A stretch of 64,000 nucleotides of DNA from positions 62,001 to 126,000 of the forward strand of contig JAJQBI010000030.1 of NCBI GenBank assembly GCA_021203365.1, given 5' to 3'. Numbering within the stretch: the stretch's first letter is position 1; each line of letters starts with the position of its first letter. The notes beneath the pieces were generated by a model. It ran no database searches, was not told the DNA's origin, and saw only the letters and a list, made by a program, of their open reading frames with translations. The position numbers and the translations under genes were made by a program. The DNA is from Clostridiales bacterium. Its GTDB lineage: Bacteria > Bacillota > Clostridia > Lachnospirales > Lachnospiraceae. Below are positions 26,866 to 35,563 of this stretch, in pieces.

Positions 26866-27858
26866 ATGAAAATACTGTTTTACGATACCAAAAACTATGA
26901 CCGGGATTTTTTTGAAAAGCTGCTCTCCTCTTATCCGGATATCCGGATAAAATTCATCGAGGCCAATCTGCAGGAGGAAACCGCCGCTCTGGCCAAAGGG
27001 TACGACGCAGTCTGCGCCTTTGTAAACGCAGATCTTGGCGCGCCGGTCATCCGGGAGCTGGGCAGCCAGGGCGTCCGGCTGATTCTCATGCGCTGTGCCG
27101 GCTATAACAATGTGGATCTTCGCGCCGCAAAAGAGGCGGGCATCCCGGTTCTCCGGGTTCCGGGCTACTCTCCCCAGGCCGTGGCGGAACATGCCATGGC
27201 TCTCGCCCTGACCGCCAACCGGCACACCCACAAGGCATACATCAAGTGCCGGGAAAACAATTTTGCCCTCAACGGACTTATGGGGGTAAATTTCTATCAG
27301 AAAACCGCCGGAATCATCGGCACCGGAAAGATCGGCCAGGCCATGGCAAAAATCTGCCGGGGGTTCGGCATGAAAGTTCTGGCCTATGACTGCTTCCCTT
27401 CAGATGACCTGGATTTTGTCCGGTATGTATCTCTGGACACCCTGCTGGCCCAGAGCGACCTGATCAGCCTCCACTGCCCTCTCACCGAGGAGACCCGCCA
27501 TATGATCTGCCGGGATTCCATTGCCAGAATGAAGGACGGCGTGATTCTGGTAAACACCTCCCGGGGAGGTCTGATCAAAACCGAGGATCTCATCGCCGGA
27601 ATCCGGGACCACAAATTTTTCGCCGTGGGGCTGGATGTCTATGAGGAAGAATCCGCCTACGTGTATGAGGACATGTCTTCCGACATTCTCCCCACCTCCA
27701 CCATCCAGCGGCTCCTCTCCTTCCCCAATGTGACCATGACCTCCCATCAGGGATTTTTCACAGAGGAGGCTCTTACCAGCATCGCGAAAACCACCCTGGA
27801 AAACGCCCGGGCCTTTCAGAATGGAGAGGCTCTTACCAACGAAGTGCGCTCCCTGTAA
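26866..27858 (+). CDS. D-lactate dehydrogenase (2-hydroxyacid dehydrogenase family)
   Basis: NADH-dependent enzyme of 330 residues that reduces pyruvate to D-lactate, a fermentation end step. The Rossmann motif is GIIGTGKIGQAMA (about 147-159). The catalytic triad is visible as Arg in VNTSRGGL, Glu in LDVYEEES and His in TSHQGFFT. The length and the ALNGLMGVNFYQKTAG segment point to the D-LDH rather than the phosphoglycerate dehydrogenase branch. A GAAGTGCG/CGCACTTC hairpin overlaps the stop codon. It is the first plus-strand gene in a mainly minus-strand stretch. Confidence 0.9.
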   Translation: MKILFYDTKNYDRDFFEKLLSSYPDIRIKFIEANLQEETAALAKGYDAVCAFVNADLGAPVIRELGSQGVRLILMRCAGYNNVDLRAAKEAGIPVLRVPGYSPQAVAEHAMALALTANRHTHKAYIKCRENNFALNGLMGVNFYQKTAGIIGTGKIGQAMAKICRGFGMKVLAYDCFPSDDLDFVRYVSLDTLLAQSDLISLHCPLTEETRHMICRDSIARMKDGVILVNTSRGGLIKTEDLIAGIRDHKFFAVGLDVYEEESAYVYEDMSSDILPTSTIQRLLSFPNVTMTSHQGFFTEEALTSIAKTTLENARAFQNGEALTNEVRSL

Positions 27859-27896
27859 GGGGAACGCACTTCAAAAGGGCCGCCTGTACGGTATGT

Positions 27897-28772
27897 CTAA
27901 TACAACTGTTCAAAGGTATCGCCTTCATCGGCGGAGTAATAGATTCTTCCGTCGCTGGCGTAGAAAATCCTCTCGGTTCCCCGTTCTCCTCCTTCATAAT
28001 TCACGTCGCACTGCCAGTAGGTAAGTCCGTCCTCCACAGGCAGCATCCGGTTGGCGTTGTCATAGGTATCCCCGCCGATGCTCATTCCCTCTGCCACCTC
28101 ATCCAGATTGTCGGTTCCATTCCAGCCAAGAGCCCTGGCCTCTGCCTCCGTAATATAATTGTCCGGCAGATGTCCAAAGGTATAGATATAGGCCGCCACC
28201 TCGTCCTTCGATGTATAAGACCCGTTCTCATCCAGGTCCTCCGGATCGATGTCTTCCGTCTCCTGGGAATCATTCCCCACGAGAGCCTCGGCAGCCTCCA
28301 GCGCTGCCTCAAAATCCTCCAGACTGATGCTGTCCAGATCCTCCTCGTCCAGATATTCCTCGTCCAGATATTCCTCCTCTGAAGAAGCTTCTTCGTCTGC
28401 GGAAACATCCTCCGTCTCTTCCAGATCTGTGTCCTGGGCATCCGGATCTTCCACGTCCTCCGTCAGCACAGCATCCGAGGCGTTCCCGCCGGCGTCGGGC
28501 GTAAGCCCCTCCTCCGTCACCTCTGTCATGGAGTCCTCCTCCGCGTTCCCACTGGACGCATCCGAATCCGAAGCTTTTCCGTCGGAAGCCGTTGCATCCG
28601 AATCAGTGGCTTCTATTACCTTCCCCTCCAGCTGAGCCAGCTCCTCCTCATCCAGGGGTTCCATATCCTCCTCAAAAGCGGACTCATCCCACTGCTCAGA
28701 GGAGCCGCAGCCTCCCAAAAGGCTCAAACCAAGAACGGAGACAGCCATCCAGGCCAAAATTCTTTTCCGCAT
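27897..28772 (-). CDS. Acidic lipoprotein with barnase-like RNase domain, catalytic residues replaced
   Basis: Protein of 291 residues beginning MRKRILAWMAVSVLGLSLL with a lipobox LGGC, so it should be anchored outside the membrane. A long Asp/Glu/Ser-rich stalk (about 25-185) follows. The last ~105 residues match barnase throughout: AAYIYTFGHLPDNYITEAEA, ALGWNGTDNLDEVA, GMSIGGDTYDNANRMLP, ERIFYASDGRIYY. The residue aligned with the catalytic Glu73 is Gln (YWQCDVNY; codon 28011-28013). The residue aligned with the catalytic His102 is Glu (ADEGDTF; codon 27924-27926). The stabilising Arg of ERIFY remains. RNA cleavage is therefore unlikely unless the chemistry is altered. The ATG at 28772 is chosen because the longer frame lacks a signal peptide at its start. 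Confidence 0.8.
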   Translation of the reverse strand: MRKRILAWMAVSVLGLSLLGGCGSSEQWDESAFEEDMEPLDEEELAQLEGKVIEATDSDATASDGKASDSDASSGNAEEDSMTEVTEEGLTPDAGGNASDAVLTEDVEDPDAQDTDLEETEDVSADEEASSEEEYLDEEYLDEEDLDSISLEDFEAALEAAEALVGNDSQETEDIDPEDLDENGSYTSKDEVAAYIYTFGHLPDNYITEAEARALGWNGTDNLDEVAEGMSIGGDTYDNANRMLPVEDGLTYWQCDVNYEGGERGTERIFYASDGRIYYSADEGDTFEQLY

Positions 28773-28948
28773 AATGTATTTTTCTCCTTTCACCGCACAA
28801 ACCCTGTCCCCCGGACAGGCAAACTTTCCCCACAATCGAAATTCTCACCTGTTTTACAGTGTAACACAAAACTTCCGCAAAGAAAAGAAATATTTTCTTA
28901 AACAAATTGTAATACAGTATTTATATTTATTCGGATTTCCCTGTTGCC

Positions 28949-28966
28949 ACAGCTTCACATATTCCA
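28949..28966 (+). promoter_or_regulatory. Possible promoter of the capA-like gene
   Basis: A TTGCCA box around 28940 and a TATAAT box around 28964 are separated by about 18 bases, roughly 40 bases before the ATG at 29009. A good -10 and an acceptable -35. Confidence 0.5.
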
Positions 28967-29008
28967 TTATAATGAAAAAAAATCCCCAAAAGACAAAAGG
29001 AGTCTGTC

Positions 29009-30292
29009 ATGACCAGAAAACAACCAGAGAAAAGCGCCCGCCGAAAGCCCGCTTCCAAAACTCCCTCTTCCCTCCGGAAAAATACCGCCGCCAAAAAGAC
29101 GGCCGCTTCGCGCAAAAAAGCCATTTCCAGAAAATCCAGATACTATCGCCAGAGGCAGCTCCGCAGAAGACTTTGCCTTAGCGGTCTTGGGCTGGCAGCC
29201 TTTCTGCTGCTTCTGATCCTGGGACTTCGCATAAATCTCTCCAGGGAGAGTTCCTCCGAAACCTCCGCCAGCGCAGAGGACAGCTCCGGGGAGAGTCTTT
29301 CCATAAACGGAAAGGAAAACAGCACGGACACATCGTCGGAGGAGGAAGCCCAGGAGGCTTCCCCGGCCAGCTCCCTTCCGGAGACAGTCACACTGACCGT
29401 CAGTGTGGTGGGCGACTGCACCCTTGGCACCGATGAAAATTTTGATTACAGCAACAGCCTGAATGCCTATTATGAAAACTATGGAAGTGCGTATTTTCTC
29501 CAGAATGTAAAGAGCATTTTTGAGACCGACGACCTGACCATCGCCAACTTTGAGGGGGTTCTCACCGACTCCACCTCCCGGGCGGACAAGACCTATGCCT
29601 TTAAAGCCACCGCCGACTATACCTCCATCCTCACCGACGGTTCTGTGGAGGCGGTAAACACCGCCAACAACCACAGCCATGACTACGGAGATGACAGCTA
29701 CACAGACACGCTGGAGGCGCTGGACGCGGCTGGCATTGTCTATTTCGGCTATGAGGAGACCGCGGTCATGGAGGTACAGGGAATCCAGATCGGACTTGTG
29801 GGAATTTATGAGCTGAATGATCATCTGGACTGTGCCCAGCAGATGAAGGAAAACATCGCGGCGGTTAAAGAGGCCGGCGCGGATCTGGTGATTGTGATTT
29901 TTCACTGGGGAAATGAAAAAGAGACGGTTCCGGATTCCAACCAGACCACACTGGGACGCCTGGCCATCGACGAGGGCGCAGACCTGGTGTGCGGCCACCA
30001 TCCCCACGTTCTTCAGGGCATCGAAACCTATGAAGGGAAAAACATTGTGTACAGCCTGGGAAACTTCTGCTTTGGAGGAAACAGCGCCCCCAGCGACATG
30101 GACACCATGATCTTTCAGCAGACCTTTACCTTTGTGAACGGAGAGCTTCAGGAAGACAACGTGACCAGTATCATCCCCTGTTCCATCTCCTCCGCCTCCG
30201 GCTACAACAATTATCAGCCCACCCCCGCCGAGGGGGAGGAGGCGGACCGGATCCTGCAGAAAATTCAGGAGCGCACCGCCCTCATCGAATAG
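29009..30292 (+). CDS. CapA family (poly-gamma-glutamate capsule-type) metallophosphatase-fold protein
   Basis: Protein of 427 residues anchored by one N-terminal helix (about 55-75) after a very basic stretch (RKPASKTPSSLRKN); the body is extracytoplasmic. Motifs of the CapA/PgsA fold appear in order: VVGDCTLGTD, ANFEGVLTD, NNHSHDYGDD, IFHWGNE, CGHHPHVLQGIE and YSLGNFCFGG. In Bacillus such proteins help make or export poly-gamma-glutamate, but no pgs partner genes are near, so the role here is open. A CGCCCTC/GAGGGCG hairpin overlaps the stop codon and may help end transcription. Confidence 0.85.
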   Translation: MTRKQPEKSARRKPASKTPSSLRKNTAAKKTAASRKKAISRKSRYYRQRQLRRRLCLSGLGLAAFLLLLILGLRINLSRESSSETSASAEDSSGESLSINGKENSTDTSSEEEAQEASPASSLPETVTLTVSVVGDCTLGTDENFDYSNSLNAYYENYGSAYFLQNVKSIFETDDLTIANFEGVLTDSTSRADKTYAFKATADYTSILTDGSVEAVNTANNHSHDYGDDSYTDTLEALDAAGIVYFGYEETAVMEVQGIQIGLVGIYELNDHLDCAQQMKENIAAVKEAGADLVIVIFHWGNEKETVPDSNQTTLGRLAIDEGADLVCGHHPHVLQGIETYEGKNIVYSLGNFCFGGNSAPSDMDTMIFQQTFTFVNGELQEDNVTSIIPCSISSASGYNNYQPTPAEGEEADRILQKIQERTALIE

Positions 30293-30309
30293 AGGGCGGG
30301 CGCAGCTTC

Positions 30310-30756
30310 CTAAATGTCCGCCTTTAATATATTTTCCGTGACCTGCCGGGTCATACACACATAGCCGGCAATCTGCTCCGGGGTAAAGCCCTCAAACATT
30401 TTTTCCAGGATCTGCTGCTCTTCTCCGGCGGCCTCCCGGTAGATTTCTCTCGCCTTATCCGTACAGGAGATCTTTTTGGAGCGGTGATCCAGAGCGCTTG
30501 GCTCACAGTACACAAACCCCTTGCTCTCCAGGCGCCTTAATATCCCGGTCATGGTGGGATGAGTGACATGCTCCTTCTCCTCCAGATCCCGCTGGTGGAT
30601 TTCCCCCATGCCGGATATTTCCATCTGATGAATCTCACTCAAAACCCGGACCTGGACACAGGTCAGATCCATCTGCTGGGCTCTCTCGTCCATTTTCTGC
30701 TTTAAAATACGCCCAATTACGGAAAAATACAGACTTACAGGTTCTTTTTCTTCCAT
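30310..30756 (-). CDS. MarR family transcriptional regulator
   Basis: Winged-helix regulator of 148 residues. The helix-turn-helix and wing are seen in THPTMTGILRRLESKGFVYC and ALDHRSKKISCTDKA. It follows the activase gene by 15 bases and is therefore in the same transcript. A palindrome GGTAGC-ag-GCTACC overlaps the start point of that transcript (35381-35394), so self-control through this site is a sensible inference. Confidence 0.88.
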   Translation of the reverse strand: MEEKEPVSLYFSVIGRILKQKMDERAQQMDLTCVQVRVLSEIHQMEISGMGEIHQRDLEEKEHVTHPTMTGILRRLESKGFVYCEPSALDHRSKKISCTDKAREIYREAAGEEQQILEKMFEGFTPEQIAGYVCMTRQVTENILKADI

Positions 30757-30771
30757 ATCTTCCTCCCCGCC

Positions 30772-33700
30772 TCAGCCCACAGACAATGAGCCCTGATATT
30801 TTTTCTTCTTCCGGGATTTTCCGGATTCACGGACCGGCGCGTTCCCCTCTTCTTTTTCCCGCGCCGCCTTCTCCTGCAGTCTGCGCTCCTCTTTCACATT
30901 CATAATCAGCATCTGCAGCCGGTTCTCCACATTGGCGAAGCTGACATCCGGGTCGTAATCCAGCGGCAGAATCTGCGCGTCCGGATACATTTCCTTCAGC
31001 CGCTTTACCACGCCCCGGCCCACCACATGGTTGGGCAGACAGCCAAATGGCTGGAGAATCACAAAGGCACGGCAGCCCTCCTCCGCGTGGTGAATGATTT
31101 CCCCGGGAATCAGCACTCCCTCCCCGGCGTCAAAGGTATGGGGAATCACCGGGTCGCTTCCCTTCACCAGATCCGGAAGCCTGCATGCCGGCGTATACAG
31201 GGGATGGGCCGAGGCAATGCGGTCGGTGACCTCATGGGCCACATCAAACATACGGTTGGCCACATGGTTCCAGGTTTTCCGGCTGAAATTCCGTTTCAGA
31301 TGATACTGGCGGACCTGCTCATCCTGACAGAAATACGTCTTCCGGATCACATCCGTCATCTTTGCCTCGATGACCTCAAAGCCGCCCTTTTCCAGATACC
31401 GCTCAATCTCATGGTTGGCACCCGGATGGAAATTCAGCAGATATTCTCCCACAATCAGCACACCCGGACGGGGATGGCTCCGGTCATAGTCCACATCCTT
31501 CATAATCCGGATGGCGGTCTCAAAGCCACTCTGTGCCCCGCGGATCCCGTGATACTGCAGGCCGTACACCAGGGCGTCCATGGCTTTTTCAAAGGCCTTG
31601 TCCGCGGAGCCCTCAATTTTCTCATAGGGGCGGATTTTCCGAAGGAGAGCCTCCAGGGCGTCAATCATGGGCAGGGCAAATACGATACGCAGTGCCGCCG
31701 GGACTCCCATTTTGTATCCCGGATGAATGTTGTGATAATCCTCATCGTCGTTTGTAAGAATGGGCACCTGGGAAAAGCCGGCGTCGTCCAGAGCCTTTCG
31801 AAGCAGGGCCGTATAATGGGTCAGACGACAGTCTCCCACATATTTTCCCATGGCAATGGCCACGTTGTCATTGTCATATTTCCCGCTTTTCAAAGCGGCC
31901 AGGGCCTCTCCGATGGCAATCTGGGCCGGGAAACAGATGTCATTGTGTACATACTGTTTTCCGAGACGGATGGCTTCCTCCCGGCCGATCTCCAGCGGAA
32001 TGGCCTTCACTCCCTGCTCATACAGCGCCGCGGACATGATCCGGCTGAAGGCGTGGGAGGTATTAGGCACCAGGGCGATCTTTTCCCGGCGGTCTCTGGA
32101 GGTAAACTTGGAATGGTAAGGGTCCACAAGAGCGTGCACCCTGGGTGCCTGCAGATTTCTGCGGCGCATGGCCACCGTCTCCAGGAAGGAACGCACACGA
32201 ATGCGCAGCGGTCCCTGAACCTCGCTTTCATCCAGCTTCAGAATCAACGGGGTTTTGCCGGAAATCTCCTTCATCAGGCGGATAATCTCATCAGAGAGGT
32301 AGGCGTCGTGCCCGCAGCCGAAGCTCACCAGCTGCACGTACTCCAGATTTTCGTCCCGGGCAGCCAGGATGGCGGAGGAGAGCATCCTTCCGTGATAGTT
32401 ATTTACCACATCGATCCGGCTGTTCCGCAGATCTGTAGTGGTCACCTCCGGAAGAGAATCCGCGGTGAGTACCGGAACCCCAAGCTCTGTAAACATTTCC
32501 GGAAGATTGTGATTCACCAGGCTGTCATTCTGATAAGGCCTGGAGGCAAGGACAATGGCAAAACCGCCGGTGTTTCTTACATCCTGAAGAGCCTTTTTAC
32601 CCGCATCCTGAAGCTTTTCCCGGAAGGTCTCCATGGCCCGGCACGCGGCCTGGATGGCTCTTTTGGTCTCCTCTGCCCCGATGTCATAGGTCTCTTCCAT
32701 ATAGCGAACCAGCTGCCGGTCTCTGTCCTCCGGGCGATACCAGTAGAAAAGCGGTGCATCCAGAGGAATTCCCCACTGGCTCTGGGGGTTATCTGAATTT
32801 TTCAGCACAAGGGGATAGCCCTTGACCACTGCGCACATGGATTCGCTGTTTTTCTCCGTATTTTCCGACTGTACAGTGGCGATGGAAGGCATAAAAATCC
32901 GGTCCACGCCTTTTCGCGCCAGATCCCGGATGTGTCCGTGCACCAGCTTTGCGGGAAAACACACCGTATCCGAGGTTACCGCGTTCAGTCCCTCCTCAAA
33001 AAGCCTGTGGGTGCTTTTCCCGGAAAGAACAATGGAAAAGCCCAGGGAACGCCAGAAAGCGTTCCAGAAGGGCATGGTATCCCAGAAGGAAAGAACCCGG
33101 GGGATTCCGATGACCACATCTCTCTTTTTCTCCGGCTCCGGAACCGGGTAATCCATAAACAGAAGCTTCTCCCGCACCTTGTATAGATTTGGAACCGAAT
33201 CCCGTGCCCGGGTTTTCTCTGCCAGGGTTGCACGCACCCGCTCCTCTTTCACATCTCCAAGGATCTCTCCCCGCTCACAGCGGTTGTTGGTCACCCAGGA
33301 GTTTCCGTTGGAAAAGCGCACCACCGAGCGTCTGCAGTGATTGCCGCAGAACGGGCAGGTCACATTGGATTCCTGGGTATAGGTAAAGTTCTCCAGATTC
33401 TCCAGTCCGATAAAAGTGCGAAAAGTATCCCCGGATACTGACTCTATATGATTCTCCTCCTGCTTCGGCCGGGAAGCCAGGAATTCCTCCCGGGCGGCCA
33501 GCGCCGCCCCGATGGCTCCCATGAGGCCCGGATAGGGCGCGCGGGTCACACTGCGGCCCACATACTGCTCCATGGCGCACAGAACCGCATCATTTTCAAA
33601 GGTACCGCCCTGAACCACAATGGAGTTTCCCAGAGAATCCAGGTTGGAAATCCGGATCACCTTTGTAAAAACATTCTCTATAATGGAACGGCACAGGCCG

Positions 33701-35349
33701 GCCATAATATCCTCCGGCAGCTTGCCGTTGCGCTGCTCCGTCACAATACTGCTGTTCATAAAAACCGTGCACCGGCTCCCCAGTACGGCCGGATGGGCGG
33801 AGGAAAAGGCTCTGTCCGCGATCTCCCCCACCGGGATATGCAGGGAGGCGGCGAAATTTTCCAGGAAGGAGCCGCAGCCGGAGGAACAGGCCTCGTTTAC
33901 CACAATATTGGTAATCACTCCGTTATCCAGCCAGATCGCCTTCATATCCTGTCCGCCGATGTCCAGAAGAAAAGTGGCGTCCGGCACATATTTCCGGGCT
34001 GCCCGCACATGGGCAACGGTCTCCACTACATGACATTCTGTGGAAAAAGCCCTGGAAAAAAGCATTTCCCCATATCCGGTGCTTCCGGATGCAAGAATAT
34101 CCAGACGGATTCCCACCCGGGCGTAGCGGTCCCGCATCTCCATAAGAGCCTTCCTGGCCACCGCCAGAGGTTCCCCCTCGTTGGGCGCGTAAAAAGAGTC
34201 CAGAATATTCTCATCCTCGTCCAGAAGGACAAATTTCGTAGTCGTGCTCCCGGAGTCTATACCCAGGTAACAGGGAAGCGGCTGCAGCTCACGGCTTTCC
34301 TGTCCCACAAAGCTTCCTCCGGCCTTCCCAGGCTCCCAGCCGTCATAATCGGCTGAGCAGATGCGTCTGGGGAGGGCATGCTCTTCCCGGTACTTCCGGC
34401 ACTCCTCCTCTGTCTCAAAGAAGGGGGCCGCATTCTCATCCAGGGATTTCTTCTTTCCCGCCAGCCTCTCAAGATTTCTGAGCATCTGCGAAACTGTCTG
34501 CTCTTTCCGGTTTTCCTCCAGCATATTCTCTGCGGAAAGCGCCGCGCCATAGGCAATCATAATCTCCGGGTGTTCCGGACGGATCATATCCTCCGCCGAA
34601 AGATTCAGCCTCTCGGAAAAAACCCGGACTAAAGTATGGTTAAAGGTCAGCGGGCCTCCCTCGAAGGCCACCGGCTTTCGGATTTCCAGGCCCTGAGCCA
34701 GACCGCCGATGGTCTGCTTGGCAATAGCGTGAAACGCCGAGAGCGCCAGATCCGCCCGGGAGGCGCCCTGGTTCAGCAATGGCTGAATATCCGTCTTGGC
34801 ATACACGCCGCATCGCCCGGAAATTTCATAAACGCAGGTCCCCTGTGCTGCCAGTGCGTCCAGCTCTTCCACAGGAGTTTTCAGAATCGAGGCAACCTCA
34901 TCCACAAAGGCGCCGGTTCCCCCGGCACAGCTTCCGTTCATACGCATGTCCGCCACCTGCAGGCTTCCATTTTCCTTATCCTTCCGGAAAAAAATGATCT
35001 TTGCATCCTGTCCGCCCAGCTCAATGGCCGTTCCCACATCCTGGTATTTCGCCTTCAGAGCCACGGAATTGGACACCACCTCCTGAACGTAGGGGATTCC
35101 AAGCTTTTCCGACAGGGTTTTCGCTCCGGATCCGGTCAGCGCCACATGGGCCTCTCTCCCCGGAAAGCGTTCCACAAACAGGGAAAGCGCCTTCTGAACA
35201 CTTCGCAGCTGCTCCGCATGGTGTCTCCGGTAATCGGCAAAAAGAATCTGGCGGCTGTCCGCATCCACCACTGCGATCTTCGTAGTGGTAGACCCTACAT
35301 CCACCCCCACCAGAAGCGGCCTTTTCCCTGCATAATTATGTTTCGCCAT
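30772..35349 (-). CDS. Giant acyl-CoA dehydratase activase-like protein
   Basis: At 1525 residues this is the long fused form related to 2-hydroxyacyl-CoA dehydratase activases (BadF/BcrA ASKHA ATPases). Domain 1 (about 1-300): GVDVGSTTTKIAVVD, GSCAGGTGAFVDE and RCGVYAKTDIQPL, with cysteines expected to hold a 4Fe-4S cluster. Domain 2 (about 345-640): LGIDSGSTTTKFVLLD, NEACSSGCGSFLE and SRCTVFMNSSIV. Then a zinc-ribbon-like CPFCGNHCRRS, and DUF2229/HgdB-like parts to the end, with CFPAKLVHGH and NDICFPAQIAIGEA. The short basic C-terminus is low complexity. Such proteins are presumed to use ATP to drive low-potential electron transfer; the substrate here is unknown. Expressed from the promoter at 35403-35430. 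Confidence 0.9.
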   Translation of the reverse strand: MAKHNYAGKRPLLVGVDVGSTTTKIAVVDADSRQILFADYRRHHAEQLRSVQKALSLFVERFPGREAHVALTGSGAKTLSEKLGIPYVQEVVSNSVALKAKYQDVGTAIELGGQDAKIIFFRKDKENGSLQVADMRMNGSCAGGTGAFVDEVASILKTPVEELDALAAQGTCVYEISGRCGVYAKTDIQPLLNQGASRADLALSAFHAIAKQTIGGLAQGLEIRKPVAFEGGPLTFNHTLVRVFSERLNLSAEDMIRPEHPEIMIAYGAALSAENMLEENRKEQTVSQMLRNLERLAGKKKSLDENAAPFFETEEECRKYREEHALPRRICSADYDGWEPGKAGGSFVGQESRELQPLPCYLGIDSGSTTTKFVLLDEDENILDSFYAPNEGEPLAVARKALMEMRDRYARVGIRLDILASGSTGYGEMLFSRAFSTECHVVETVAHVRAARKYVPDATFLLDIGGQDMKAIWLDNGVITNIVVNEACSSGCGSFLENFAASLHIPVGEIADRAFSSAHPAVLGSRCTVFMNSSIVTEQRNGKLPEDIMAGLCRSIIENVFTKVIRISNLDSLGNSIVVQGGTFENDAVLCAMEQYVGRSVTRAPYPGLMGAIGAALAAREEFLASRPKQEENHIESVSGDTFRTFIGLENLENFTYTQESNVTCPFCGNHCRRSVVRFSNGNSWVTNNRCERGEILGDVKEERVRATLAEKTRARDSVPNLYKVREKLLFMDYPVPEPEKKRDVVIGIPRVLSFWDTMPFWNAFWRSLGFSIVLSGKSTHRLFEEGLNAVTSDTVCFPAKLVHGHIRDLARKGVDRIFMPSIATVQSENTEKNSESMCAVVKGYPLVLKNSDNPQSQWGIPLDAPLFYWYRPEDRDRQLVRYMEETYDIGAEETKRAIQAACRAMETFREKLQDAGKKALQDVRNTGGFAIVLASRPYQNDSLVNHNLPEMFTELGVPVLTADSLPEVTTTDLRNSRIDVVNNYHGRMLSSAILAARDENLEYVQLVSFGCGHDAYLSDEIIRLMKEISGKTPLILKLDESEVQGPLRIRVRSFLETVAMRRRNLQAPRVHALVDPYHSKFTSRDRREKIALVPNTSHAFSRIMSAALYEQGVKAIPLEIGREEAIRLGKQYVHNDICFPAQIAIGEALAALKSGKYDNDNVAIAMGKYVGDCRLTHYTALLRKALDDAGFSQVPILTNDDEDYHNIHPGYKMGVPAALRIVFALPMIDALEALLRKIRPYEKIEGSADKAFEKAMDALVYGLQYHGIRGAQSGFETAIRIMKDVDYDRSHPRPGVLIVGEYLLNFHPGANHEIERYLEKGGFEVIEAKMTDVIRKTYFCQDEQVRQYHLKRNFSRKTWNHVANRMFDVAHEVTDRIASAHPLYTPACRLPDLVKGSDPVIPHTFDAGEGVLIPGEIIHHAEEGCRAFVILQPFGCLPNHVVGRGVVKRLKEMYPDAQILPLDYDPDVSFANVENRLQMLIMNVKEERRLQEKAAREKEEGNAPVRESGKSRKKKKYQGSLSVG

Positions 35350-35380
35350 CTATGTAATACTCCTTTATCCTCCGTTAATC

Positions 35381-35394
35381 GGTAGCAGGCTACC
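35381..35394 (-). promoter_or_regulatory. Palindromic operator candidate for the MarR regulator
   Basis: A perfect 14-base inverted repeat (GGTAGC-ag-GCTACC) begins 9 bases after the -10 box, overlapping the expected start of transcription. It lies upstream of the activase-marR unit. Confidence 0.55.
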
Positions 35395-35402
35395 ATTCTT
35401 TT

Positions 35403-35430
35403 ATTATATTCCCACATAAGGTTTCGTCAA
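35403..35430 (-). promoter_or_regulatory. Sigma-A promoter of the activase-marR unit
   Basis: Minus strand: TTGACG, 16 bases, TATAAT, followed by the palindrome and then a GGAG-type ribosome site before the ATG at 35349. Confidence 0.75.
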
Positions 35431-35563
35431 GATATATTTTTGACAAAGAAATGTTTTCCAGAAACCTTTTCCCCGGCATTTTTTCATGTCGGATTCCTGG
35501 AACCGGGCACCTTTAGCCGCTCCCGTCATAAAATAACAGGAAAGGAATTATCTGGAGCTTTCT

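Noticed and set aside
31027-32796. 589-codon plus-strand ORF within the activase region
   Set aside because: It is a shadow of the GC-rich activase gene, which has strong domain evidence on the minus strand.
34636-35385. Plus-strand ORF over the start of the activase gene
   Set aside because: It covers the promoter and N-terminus of a well-supported gene and resembles no family.
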